Shown here one piece after another: positions 51,843-60,098 of a stretch of 63,999 nucleotides of DNA. A program made the position numbers and the translations under genes. The notes below the pieces were generated by a model. It was not told the origin of the DNA. It did no database searches and worked only from the letters and a program-made list of their open reading frames with translations. Source of the DNA: Bacillota bacterium (GTDB lineage Bacteria > Bacillota > Clostridia > Peptostreptococcales > Anaerovoracaceae); contig JAHZHA010000025.1 in assembly GCA_019420525.1 (NCBI GenBank), positions 40,253-104,251 of the forward strand, written 5' to 3'. Position 1 is the first letter of the stretch. Every line of letters starts with the position of its first letter.

Positions 51843-53660
51843 TTGTTTGAAAAGACGATCAACAGTATAAAATGGAGAATTCTGGCCGTTTTCGTTCTCA
51901 TCGTTTTTATCGTTATGACACTCGCAGGAGTATTTGTGACAAATAAGCTGGAATCTTATGAGATCGATTCCATCCGGAGCAAATGCTTTAAAACACTGGA
52001 TATCGTCATGCTCTCCATGCCTTTCGGTGAATATACAGCGCTGGACGGAAATCAGGAGACGATCCAGGCGATTGTCAACGAGTGGCAGACAGGAACGGAT
52101 TACGAGCTGTATGTCATCGATACGAACTTTAAAATCATTGCGGCAAATAATACGACGGTGGTAGGAAGATCGGCCATCGATACACTCAGTGAAAACGTCA
52201 TCGTCAAAGCTCTGAAAGGCGAGACTTCAGAGGGGCAGGAAGCCCTGACGGGAAATATTCCCGTGCTGAATGCAGCCAAACCCATAGAGGGAAGCGGCGG
52301 AGCGATTATCGGTGTTCTCTATATCAGCGCCAATCTTACCAGTGTATACGATACTACAAATGAATCAAAGGTTATCTTCCTTCAGGCGATGTTTATCGCC
52401 CTGCTGGTTTCTGCTCTGTTGTCATTTTTTATTACCAGCAGTATCACAGCCCCGATTAACGATCTGACGGAAAAAGCGGAGAAAATGGCGTCGGGGGACT
52501 TTTCACAGGAGATCATAAGCAAATCCAACGATGAGATCGGACGGCTGGCGGAAATGTTCAATATTCTCAGAAGGGAACTCGATGATAATATCAACGAGAT
52601 ATCGAATGAAAAGAGCAAGCTGGAAACGATTCTCAAGTATATGGCAGATGGGCTGATCGCAGTAGATCTGTCAGGAGAAATCATACATGCGAATGCGGCT
52701 GCAAGGACGCTGCTGGATATCTCCGATGAAGAGATGGAGAACCTGAAATTTTCCGATATCCTTCAGAAATTCGGAAAAAAAGATATCGCTGACGGCATCA
52801 AAAATATAACATCCAGCGAAGTGATGAGTGAAATGGTGACGTATCGTTCCGACGTTCTTCTGATACGCTATGCCAGATTTACGGCAGAGGACAATAATGA
52901 CATCGGGGTCATCATGCTGATTCAGGATATCACCGAAGGTCAGAAGCTGGAACAGATGCAGACTGATTTTGTCGCGAATGTGTCACATGAGCTGCGCACT
53001 CCTCTGACGACGATAAAGAGTTATACAGAGACACTGCTGGAAAATAATATCGAAGAAGAGACGAGAAAGAATTTTCTTATGGTGATCGATGAAGAAGCGG
53101 AACGCATGACGCGTCTGGTCAGAGAGCTTCTTCAGCTGTCACGTCTGGACAGCCATAGAGAGAAAATGAATTTTTCAGAGCTGGAAGTCGGTCAGCTTCT
53201 GGAGGACTGCATCAAAAGAGTCACTCTGACGGCACAGGCGAAAGAGCAGACGGTGGAGTCTCTTTTCAATTCCGATATACCGCTCTATATCATAGGAGAC
53301 CGGGACAAAATGCAGCAAGTGATGCTCAACATACTGACGAATTCCATCAAATATACGCCGTCTGGAGGTCGTATTCTGCTGAATGCCTGGAATGAGCAGA
53401 ATCTCGTGTGGATCACGGTGAAAGATAATGGAATCGGAATCAGCAAAGCGGAGCTTCCCAGAATTTTTGAACGCTTCTACCGTGTGGATAAGGCGCGTTC
53501 CCGGGCGATGGGAGGAACGGGTCTCGGCCTGTCTATCGCAAAGCAGATTGTGGAAGCGCACGGCGGCACAATTACGGCTCACAGCACAGAAGGACGAGGC
53601 ACTACAATGCAAATTACGCTGCCGCTGGCCTGGAGCAGAGGCAGACGCAACATCGAATGA
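51843..53660 (+). CDS. walK: Cell-wall sensor histidine kinase WalK (YycG)
   Basis: A 605-aa membrane kinase. Two membrane segments (about 13-33 and 183-203) bracket an extracellular PAS-like domain. HAMP (205-255), a cytosolic PAS (260-365), HisKA with ANVSHELRTPLTTIKSYTET, and HATPase with NILTNSIKYTPSGG, VKDNGIGI and GGTGLGLSIAKQIVEAHGG follow. This is the complete WalK architecture. Start is TTG 51843 behind CAGGAGG, three bases after walR. In Bacillus walH and walI follow; here a transglutaminase-like gene does. Confidence 0.96.
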   Translation: MFEKTINSIKWRILAVFVLIVFIVMTLAGVFVTNKLESYEIDSIRSKCFKTLDIVMLSMPFGEYTALDGNQETIQAIVNEWQTGTDYELYVIDTNFKIIAANNTTVVGRSAIDTLSENVIVKALKGETSEGQEALTGNIPVLNAAKPIEGSGGAIIGVLYISANLTSVYDTTNESKVIFLQAMFIALLVSALLSFFITSSITAPINDLTEKAEKMASGDFSQEIISKSNDEIGRLAEMFNILRRELDDNINEISNEKSKLETILKYMADGLIAVDLSGEIIHANAAARTLLDISDEEMENLKFSDILQKFGKKDIADGIKNITSSEVMSEMVTYRSDVLLIRYARFTAEDNNDIGVIMLIQDITEGQKLEQMQTDFVANVSHELRTPLTTIKSYTETLLENNIEEETRKNFLMVIDEEAERMTRLVRELLQLSRLDSHREKMNFSELEVGQLLEDCIKRVTLTAQAKEQTVESLFNSDIPLYIIGDRDKMQQVMLNILTNSIKYTPSGGRILLNAWNEQNLVWITVKDNGIGISKAELPRIFERFYRVDKARSRAMGGTGLGLSIAKQIVEAHGGTITAHSTEGRGTTMQITLPLAWSRGRRNIE

Positions 53661-53675
53661 CATGAGGTTAATAAT

Positions 53676-54581
53676 TTGAAAAGAGTCATAAAATGGACGG
53701 CAGCGGTCATCGCAGCAGTGGCACTGGCAGGTACATGCTTCATCTTCTGGGTTGCATCATCGGACAACATGAGATTTGTGCAGGTGAGCGATGAAGAAGA
53801 ACTCGTGGAAGCACTGATCGATAATTTCAGTACGGGAAGAGAATCCGTCCTTATCTGGACCAGAGGATTCAGAATCGACAGATCGCAGATCGCCTCCTAT
53901 ATATCTGCGGAAATATCAAACGACGCGGAAGATCTTTGCATCATGCCGGTGAGCTATACGGTAGGACTTTTTGATTTTGCCGGCCTGTGGCAGTTCCGCC
54001 TCTATTACGGTGAAAACGGATCATCCGGAGATTTCCGGGAAACAGAGGAACTGTCCGGAGAAGACAGGGGGCTGTCCTATTCCCAGAAAGAAATCGAAGA
54101 AGCGCGTGAACAGGTACATGCGGCTCTGGACGAGATCGTTCCGGTGATCGCTCAGGAAGCCGGAGATGATGAACTCGCTCTGCACAGAGAGATATTTGAA
54201 TATCTTTGTGAAAATGTCAGTTACGATTACGAACTCAGCGACATTATCGTGTCGGGAGATACGTCAAACCCTCTGCGCAAAAACAGAGGGAGCTACGGGG
54301 CTTTGATACAGCAGAAGACCGTATGTTCCGGGTATGCGGGAGCATATAAGGCTATCTGTGACAGGCTGGGACTCGACTGCTGGGTCGCAGAGAGTCGGGA
54401 TCACGCCTGGAATCTGGTGAGGATGCAGGACGGCGGGGTCTACTGTGTGGATGCCACAAGCGGAGATCAGGATACCTGGATTGCCGATCAGTTTTTCATG
54501 GTATCACCGCAGGAATACGAAGAGAAATACGGATATCGGATCAGCGAGACATGCTATATTCCGCCGAGATTCCGGAGCTGA
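53676..54581 (+). CDS. Membrane-anchored transglutaminase-like protein
   Basis: A 301-aa protein with an N-terminal anchor (AAVIAAVALAGTCFIFWV) and an outer domain. The transglutaminase-like catalytic triad is visible: Cys in KTVCSGYAGAYKAICDRLGL, His in SRDHAWNLVRM and Asp in YCVDATSGD, all in the last 100 residues. Bacterial members act as peptidases or crosslinkers, often at the envelope. Start TTG 53676 with TGAGGT upstream, 15 bases after walK, so it is co-transcribed with walRK. It occupies the place of walH/walI, but does not resemble them; a link to Wal signalling is inference. Confidence 0.85.
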   Translation: MKRVIKWTAAVIAAVALAGTCFIFWVASSDNMRFVQVSDEEELVEALIDNFSTGRESVLIWTRGFRIDRSQIASYISAEISNDAEDLCIMPVSYTVGLFDFAGLWQFRLYYGENGSSGDFRETEELSGEDRGLSYSQKEIEEAREQVHAALDEIVPVIAQEAGDDELALHREIFEYLCENVSYDYELSDIIVSGDTSNPLRKNRGSYGALIQQKTVCSGYAGAYKAICDRLGLDCWVAESRDHAWNLVRMQDGGVYCVDATSGDQDTWIADQFFMVSPQEYEEKYGYRISETCYIPPRFRS

Positions 54582-54621
54582 TCTTTTCTACGGTCTGAGA
54601 CAGCAGAATGAGAAAATAATA

Positions 54622-54656
54622 AAAGAAGCTTTCCTGTCCGAGGAAAGCTTCTTTTG
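54622..54656. terminator. Terminator between convergent genes
   Basis: AAAGAAGCTTTCCT-GTCCG-AGGAAAGCTTCTTT, perfect 14-pair stem, with T-run on + and A-rich flank serving the - strand, so it can act both ways. Confidence 0.93.
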
Positions 54657-54743
54657 ATTTTTAGCGATGGAATATGCAGCCTAATGGCGTGTATCCGACT
54701 TCACTTACAGATCTATTTATACATATTGCAGAGGCATGTGTTC

Positions 54744-56051
54744 TCAGTCGCGGAACATTTCGCTGTAGGATCTGCCTTCCGCCACCATCTCATTTACTTC
54801 CGACATATCTGTGATATCGCCGATCAGAGTTGCGCCGCAGAGTTTGTCGCCGATAAAGAAATACTTCTTCAGCGTTTTCTTCTCTTTGTCGAGGAATTCT
54901 TTCGTCTTTTCCGGTCTGTCTCCGGAAGCGATGCCGATGGAATAGAGCATCGTATTGGCGACGTCCATAGTCATGCCGTAAGCTTCTCCTTTGAAAGTGA
55001 CAGAGACGTCACCTGCTGCGTTGGCGCCTGCGACTTCGCCCTGGCGGGAAGCTTCCGGCCAGAGTGCGTAATTTACGCCTTCGAATTCCGCACAGTCTCC
55101 GGCAGCGTAGAGTCCGGAAGCGCTCGTTTCCATGCGTTCGTTTACGATGACTGCACGGTCCGTTTTGACCCCGGCTTCTTCAGCGATAGCTTTATTGGCG
55201 CGGACTCCGCAGGATACAATCACGAGATCGGCGTCGAATTCTCGTCCGTCCTTGAGCTTGATCTTTCCGTCTTCACAGGCTTCGGTGTCCGCAGAAGTGA
55301 CGATGTGTACTCCTTCGGATTCAAAGATGTCCGTCAGCAGTCCGGAGGCTGCAGGATCGAGTTTGTTCGCCATGAGAGACGGCGCTGCATCGAATACATA
55401 AGTGTCGAATCCGGCTTTTCTGAGTTCCCAGGCTGCCTCCAGGCCGGTAACTCCACCGCCGATGACGCCGGCTTTTTTGTTGGGACCTCTGTAGGACGAC
55501 AGTTTTTCGATGTCTCCGATGCTGCGGATGCCCGTCACATTTTCCGCATCCCGTCCGCGGAACGGCGGAATGAAGAAATGGGCGCCTAAAGTGTAGATGC
55601 ATTTGTCATAGGAGAACGTCAGGCCGTCTTCGGTGGTGATTTCTTTAGCATCTGTATCGATGGATTTTACGCGTTTTCCCATGATCAACTGGATATTTCT
55701 ATCGTCGTACCATTTCTGGTCGTGAATCGCAAATTTGTCTTCCTGAGGTTCACTGAACATATTTTTTGTGAGCATCGGTCTATTGTACGGCAGAACCTTT
55801 TCTTCAGTCAGAATGATGATATTTCCTGTGGAATCTCTTTTTCGTACGGCTTCCGCTGCATTTACGGCTGCCGGTCCGGAGCCGAGAATGAAGTAACGCT
55901 GTTGCGTATCCGATCTGAATCTGGAATCTTCACTCTCTATGGGTTCAAAAAATTCAGGGCCTGCATTGCATACAGGACATTTTTCAAGAGAAGCGTCGAA
56001 AATTTCTCCGCAGATCTTGCATTTTACGAGTTTTGTCTTAATTTCAGTCAT
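54744..56051 (-). CDS. Rubredoxin-like domain fused to an FAD/NAD(P)H oxidoreductase
   Basis: A 435-aa flavoprotein. The first 35 residues carry two CxxC pairs, CKICGEIF and CPVCNAG, spaced more tightly than in rubredoxin, so this is a short rubredoxin-like iron or zinc site. An NADH:rubredoxin-oxidoreductase-type enzyme follows: FAD loop FILGSGPAAVNAAEAVR, KVLPYNRPMLTKN, NAD(P)H loop AGVIGGGVTGLEAAWEL, and LYAAGDCAEFEG. Such enzymes pass electrons from NADH to small iron proteins for oxygen or peroxide defence in anaerobes. The gene stands alone on the minus strand; GGAGG precedes its start. Confidence 0.9.
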   Translation of the reverse strand: MTEIKTKLVKCKICGEIFDASLEKCPVCNAGPEFFEPIESEDSRFRSDTQQRYFILGSGPAAVNAAEAVRKRDSTGNIIILTEEKVLPYNRPMLTKNMFSEPQEDKFAIHDQKWYDDRNIQLIMGKRVKSIDTDAKEITTEDGLTFSYDKCIYTLGAHFFIPPFRGRDAENVTGIRSIGDIEKLSSYRGPNKKAGVIGGGVTGLEAAWELRKAGFDTYVFDAAPSLMANKLDPAASGLLTDIFESEGVHIVTSADTEACEDGKIKLKDGREFDADLVIVSCGVRANKAIAEEAGVKTDRAVIVNERMETSASGLYAAGDCAEFEGVNYALWPEASRQGEVAGANAAGDVSVTFKGEAYGMTMDVANTMLYSIGIASGDRPEKTKEFLDKEKKTLKKYFFIGDKLCGATLIGDITDMSEVNEMVAEGRSYSEMFRD

Positions 56052-56296
56052 GAATGATACCTCCGTGGTGTATCGTATTTCGCCGTCGAAATCGAAGAAC
56101 GGCAGATTATCTCTTACGATCTATATTTTAACATATGAGTTGTCGGTCCGAAGCCGTTACGTATAAATTATTTCCATTTTTAAAAATTTTAAGAAAATAT
56201 CTGTGGCGTCTTGATGCAAATCTGAGATCGGCTGGGGTATTTCCTGCCGCATATCTGAAAGAGGCGGCGCATAGGATTTTGAAGGGAGGTTGTATT

Positions 56297-56557
56297 ATGA
56301 CGGAACACACATTGATGTCGGAAAACTGTGAATCTCTGGAAGTGACAGCTGTCGCTGACATCACGAATTTTGATGAAAATTCTGTGCTGATCGTTCTTCA
56401 GGAAGGAGCGCTGTCCGTGAAAGGCAGGTCGCTGCGCATTACACAGCTGGATCTGGATACCGGGAGAGCAGCACTGAACGGAGAGATCATCAGCATGACT
56501 TATATAAAAGGAACTGCTGACACGGGAGGTAGTCTGCTGAGAAAGCTGATGAGATGA
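56297..56557 (+). CDS. yabP: Sporulation protein YabP
   Basis: An 86-aa protein of the YabP/YqfC family needed for spore coat or engulfment-stage assembly in Bacillus. Typical is the repeated strand pattern SLRITQLDLDTGRAALNGEI followed by ISMTYIKG. ATG 56297 is chosen because AGGGAGGT lies directly upstream; the longer in-frame region before it has no ribosome site. It precedes yabQ as in other spore formers. Confidence 0.88.
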   Translation: MTEHTLMSENCESLEVTAVADITNFDENSVLIVLQEGALSVKGRSLRITQLDLDTGRAALNGEIISMTYIKGTADTGGSLLRKLMR

Positions 56558-56561
56558 CGCT

Positions 56562-57107
56562 ATGAGAGAGGAAAAATGGAGAGAAATTGCAGAATATATC
56601 AGGGATTTTGCAGACTCCGGTATACGGGACGTGATAAAGGGAGTGACGACCGATCCTGTTACCGGATATGAATATATATTTTCTCAGATTCGGGAGATTT
56701 TTATCATGGCCGTCTGCGGAGCGTGCATCGCTTTTCTCTTCGAAGTATACGAGGGTATTTATGCCATGGGACGGGCGGGGAGAAAAGAAAATCCGGAGAA
56801 AGCCCGAAAAGAAAGAAATGGCGGAAGCACAGGGAGACAGAGAAAAAAGAGACGGAAATTAAAAATCTCAGAAAGGACAGTTCGTATATTACTGGATTTT
56901 CTTTTTTGTGCAGCGGCGGCTTTAATCGCAGCGCGTTTCTGGTACATCAGCAGCTGCGGACGTATAAGCTTTCATGAAGCTGCAGCTCTGGTGGCCGGAA
57001 TCTTTGCAGGACGTTCTGTCTTCCTTTTCAAAAATTCGAAACCCGTTCGTGCGCTGGCGGTCGTTTATGTTATAATGCTGATAACGGCATATATTGTCAT
57101 AGCATAA
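56562..57107 (+). CDS. yabQ: Sporulation membrane protein YabQ
   Basis: A 181-aa protein with a hydrophobic segment near residue 47-65 (IFIMAVCGACIAFLFEVYEG, the family's conserved stretch), a very basic loop, then further membrane segments (ILLDFLFCAAAALIAARFWY). In Bacillus YabQ is a mother-cell membrane protein needed for spore cortex formation. It starts four bases after yabP and has an extra N-terminal 45 residues compared with what I would expect. Confidence 0.8.
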   Translation: MREEKWREIAEYIRDFADSGIRDVIKGVTTDPVTGYEYIFSQIREIFIMAVCGACIAFLFEVYEGIYAMGRAGRKENPEKARKERNGGSTGRQRKKRRKLKISERTVRILLDFLFCAAAALIAARFWYISSCGRISFHEAAALVAGIFAGRSVFLFKNSKPVRALAVVYVIMLITAYIVIA

Positions 57108-57148
57108 ATCGATTCAAATGGAGTCAGCGTCAGATACGGGGAAATTCT

Positions 57149-57715
57149 ATGAGAAAACGAAACAAGAAAAAGAAAGGAACTGTTATCGATACGGATACCG
57201 TAATCGACCTTGACGCGCAGCGGGAGGCGAGAAGACGCCAGCTGAGAGAAGCTGCGGCAGAGTCACGCAGACGGCGGGGCGTTCCGGACCCGGAAGCATC
57301 CGGATATGATTATTACGGATACGGGACGGAGATGCAGCAGGATAATCCGGATGCCGAAACGGAAACAGGGGAAGAAGAGGCACAAGAAAAGACGGCAAAA
57401 CAGCCCAAGCGCGCCGGCCGGAAAAAGAAGCCGATGACGCCGGTAAAAATTGCGGTCATCGCAGTTGCGGTCATCGCACTGATCTGTCTGTCATGTTCGA
57501 TATGGAAGATAGTCTCTTTAAAAATAGAAGAAAGCAGAAGCAGAGACCGCATAGCCGAACTGAAAGAAGAAAAGAAAGAACTTGAAGAAGAAGTGAGCGG
57601 CATCGGCACGGAAGAGTATATCGAGGAGCAGGCGCGTCAGTGGCTGAAAATGGCCAAATCGGGCGAGATCATATATGTCTTCGGAAACGAGGACGAGGAC
57701 GATAAAAAGCGGTAA
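57149..57715 (+). CDS. divIC: Septum formation protein DivIC/FtsB
   Basis: A 188-aa division protein. A basic, disordered cytosolic part of about 105 residues, one membrane segment (IAVIAVAVIALICLSCSIW), then a coiled coil (DRIAELKEEKKELEEEV) and the conserved end EEYIEEQARQWLKMAKSGEI. It works with DivIB and FtsL in the divisome. The order yabP-yabQ-divIC is as in Bacillus. The cytosolic part is longer than usual. Confidence 0.88.
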   Translation: MRKRNKKKKGTVIDTDTVIDLDAQREARRRQLREAAAESRRRRGVPDPEASGYDYYGYGTEMQQDNPDAETETGEEEAQEKTAKQPKRAGRKKKPMTPVKIAVIAVAVIALICLSCSIWKIVSLKIEESRSRDRIAELKEEKKELEEEVSGIGTEEYIEEQARQWLKMAKSGEIIYVFGNEDEDDKKR

Positions 57716-57765
57716 AAGCAGATACGACAGAAAAGGAGAAGCAGAGCTTCAGCCGGAGATTAAAA

Positions 57766-58359
57766 ATGGAAGAACTGATAAAAGAAGTCATCATAGTGGA
57801 GGGACGCGATGATATCGATGCCGTACAGAAAGCGGTCAACGCGGATATTATAGCGACTCACGGATACGGCATCAGTGCGGCGACGCTGGAACGTATCCGT
57901 CATGCTTACCAAACGAGAGGAATCATCATTCTCACCGATCCGGATCATGCGGGAAGCCGGATCCGAAAGCGGCTGACAGAGCTCTTTCCTGATGCCGGAC
58001 AAGCCTATGTGTCGCGGAACGAAGCAGTCTGTGGCGATGATATCGGAATTGAAAACGCAGAACCGGAGGTCATACGAAGAGCCGTTGAGGCAGCGGGAAG
58101 GACGATGATCCGGCGTCAGCCCCGATTTGACGAAAGTGATATGGCATATTATGGACTGACCGGTAAAGGCTCCAGAGAACGCCGCGATGCGGTGGGAAGG
58201 AAGCTGGGAATCGGATATGGAAATGCCAAAGCTTTTCTGAAGCGTCTGAACAATTACGGGATTTCCAGGGAAGAGCTGGAAGCCTGCCTGGAGGGCAGCG
58301 AGGAGCATCGACATGATTACTGTGATAGAACAGGGAGCATATCTGACACAGATCAATAA
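57766..58359 (+). CDS. rnmV: Ribonuclease M5 (5S rRNA maturation)
   Basis: A 197-aa TOPRIM nuclease that trims 5S rRNA precursors. The TOPRIM signatures are VIIVEGRDDIDAVQKAV near residue 8 and IIILTDPDHAGSRIRKRL near 52; GIENAEPEVIRRAV and the C-terminal DUF4093-type segment GYGNAKAFLKRLNNYGI follow. The last 16 codons are also the start of the next gene (47-base overlap), and the tail there (HRHDYCDRTGSISDTDQ) looks unlike the family, as if the original stop had been lost. In most Firmicutes rnmV lies directly before rsmA; here two genes intervene. Confidence 0.94.
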   Translation: MEELIKEVIIVEGRDDIDAVQKAVNADIIATHGYGISAATLERIRHAYQTRGIIILTDPDHAGSRIRKRLTELFPDAGQAYVSRNEAVCGDDIGIENAEPEVIRRAVEAAGRTMIRRQPRFDESDMAYYGLTGKGSRERRDAVGRKLGIGYGNAKAFLKRLNNYGISREELEACLEGSEEHRHDYCDRTGSISDTDQ

Positions 58360-59155
58360 GACCGGAGCAGGAAAATTTACGGCAAAATCCGCTTTTTTAG
58401 GAACGCGATTTGAGTGCGATGCAGTTTTGTTTGCTGATGCCTGTACTATGACTATCGATCGTGCGGTTTACTGCATTCACAGAACACCCGGGAATCAGAA
58501 TCTGACGGAAGAGGAAATTCCGGAACTTTCGGGTGCGCCCTGCACTTTCGATGGCAGCCGGTTCATCCGTTCCCTGCCGGATTATGACGGAAATGGATTC
58601 ATCCGGGAACTGCTGACAGAAAATCTCCGCAGCATCAATCAGGCGGAGATGTACATGCTCGAGGAAATCGGTATATCTGATCCGATGTCTTATGAAGAAT
58701 ACTGGAGAGATCAGAAAGAAAACTATTGCCGACCGTATACCGGAAGAATGCCGGATATTTATGACTGGCCCATGCATTCTGACTATCTGAAATATTACAG
58801 AAACAGGAATCTTTACAATAAATACAAACAGTATACGATTATCGGTGATGGAAGTGATGAAGCTGTGATCACCGGTACATATCAGGACAGTTTTCACGAA
58901 ATGTGTGCTCAGATCTCTTATTCGATGAACAGTGGAAAAATCACGGATTTCGATATGACACTGCGGCGCTGGCCCTTTGCTGCATGTTTTGAAATGGATC
59001 ATATGTGGTCAGGCCTTTTTGTAGGACGTCAGATCGATGAATTGACAAAGAAAGAGACAGGAAAACTCATCGGAGGCTCGGGAGGCTGTTTTCATCTGAC
59101 GGATATCGTTGCTGATATGGCAAAAGCGGCGCGGGATCTCAGAAAGTCTCGATAG
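58313..59155 (+). CDS. DUF2889-like protein, first of a tandem pair
   Basis: A 280-aa soluble protein without catalytic motifs I can name. Conserved blocks shared with the next gene are IEQGAY at the start, INQAEMYMLEE, YCRPYTGRMP, NLYNKYKQYTII, TYQDSFHEM, RWPFAACFEMDHM and GCFHLTDIVADMAKAARDL. The last block resembles the end of DUF2889 proteins (GCxHL). The start ATG 58313 lies inside rnmV and is supported because the paralogue aligns from its own first residue. Function unknown. Confidence 0.7.
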   Translation: MITVIEQGAYLTQINKTGAGKFTAKSAFLGTRFECDAVLFADACTMTIDRAVYCIHRTPGNQNLTEEEIPELSGAPCTFDGSRFIRSLPDYDGNGFIRELLTENLRSINQAEMYMLEEIGISDPMSYEEYWRDQKENYCRPYTGRMPDIYDWPMHSDYLKYYRNRNLYNKYKQYTIIGDGSDEAVITGTYQDSFHEMCAQISYSMNSGKITDFDMTLRRWPFAACFEMDHMWSGLFVGRQIDELTKKETGKLIGGSGGCFHLTDIVADMAKAARDLRKSR

Positions 59156-59219
59156 CGGAGGAAGTATATTATTTTGATATATATGGCGATTTATCCATAT
59201 TGCTGAAGGAGGAGTAAAT

Positions 59220-60065
59220 ATGATAAAAGTAATTGAACAGGGCGCTTATATGAATCGCGTCGATAAAATGCCGGACGGCCTGTATTCGGCGGAATGCAGT
59301 TATCTGGGCACCCGTTATGAGTGCAGTGTTCTGTTTTACATCGATGCCCGCAAGATGGAGACAGTAAGAGCATCTTATGCCGTTCACCGCACACCGCAGA
59401 ACGACAATCTGATCGAAGGCGACATCCCGGAACTCGTGGGACAGACATGTACATTTGCTGCAAACAAGATCATCAAGACGCTCCCAGACTATGACGGAAA
59501 CGGATTTATCAAGGAACTTCTCCTTGAAAATCTCAGAGGCATCAATCAGGCAGAGATGTATATGCTGGAAGAGATGGGAATCGATGGTCCGATCGAGTAT
59601 GAAAAAAAATGGCTTAACGAGAAGGTGAATTACTGCCGCCCATATACCGGAAGAATGCCGGGTCTCTACGACTGGCCACATTACGTCAACAGTCTGAATC
59701 ACTTCAGAAAACAGAATCTGTATAACAAATACAAACAGTATACGATCATCAGCACTGGAGGAGATATCGTCACAGCCAATACGACGTATCAGGACAGTTT
59801 CCACGAAATGCACGCGCAGCTGTCATATTCTCTGACGTCGAGAGAAATTACGGATTTCGATATGACGATGCAGAGATGGCCGTTTGCTGCCTGTTTCGAA
59901 ATGGATCACATGGCGGCGGGATTATTTATAGGAAAGAAGATCGATGATCTCACAAAGCGCGAAGTAGGCGGTCTCATCGGAGGATCTGAGGGCTGCTTCC
60001 ATCTGGTGGATATCGTCGCAGATGTAGCGAAAGCCGCACGTGATCTGAAAAATGCCGGATTATGA
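59220..60065 (+). CDS. DUF2889-like protein, second of a tandem pair
   Basis: A 281-aa paralogue of the preceding gene, alignable along its whole length with only small gaps; well over half of the residues appear identical in the blocks compared. It keeps IEQGAY, INQAEMYMLEE, CRPYTGRMPGLYDWP, FEMDHMAAGLF and GCFHLVDIVADVAKAARDL. AAGGAGGAG precedes ATG 59220. The pair stands between rnmV and rsmA and reads as a local duplication. Two copies kept side by side suggest different substrates or a heteromer, but nothing in the sequence proves it. Confidence 0.7.
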   Translation: MIKVIEQGAYMNRVDKMPDGLYSAECSYLGTRYECSVLFYIDARKMETVRASYAVHRTPQNDNLIEGDIPELVGQTCTFAANKIIKTLPDYDGNGFIKELLLENLRGINQAEMYMLEEMGIDGPIEYEKKWLNEKVNYCRPYTGRMPGLYDWPHYVNSLNHFRKQNLYNKYKQYTIISTGGDIVTANTTYQDSFHEMHAQLSYSLTSREITDFDMTMQRWPFAACFEMDHMAAGLFIGKKIDDLTKREVGGLIGGSEGCFHLVDIVADVAKAARDLKNAGL

Positions 60066-60098
60066 TGGGCGGTACGGAAAAACGGAGAAGACAATCGA

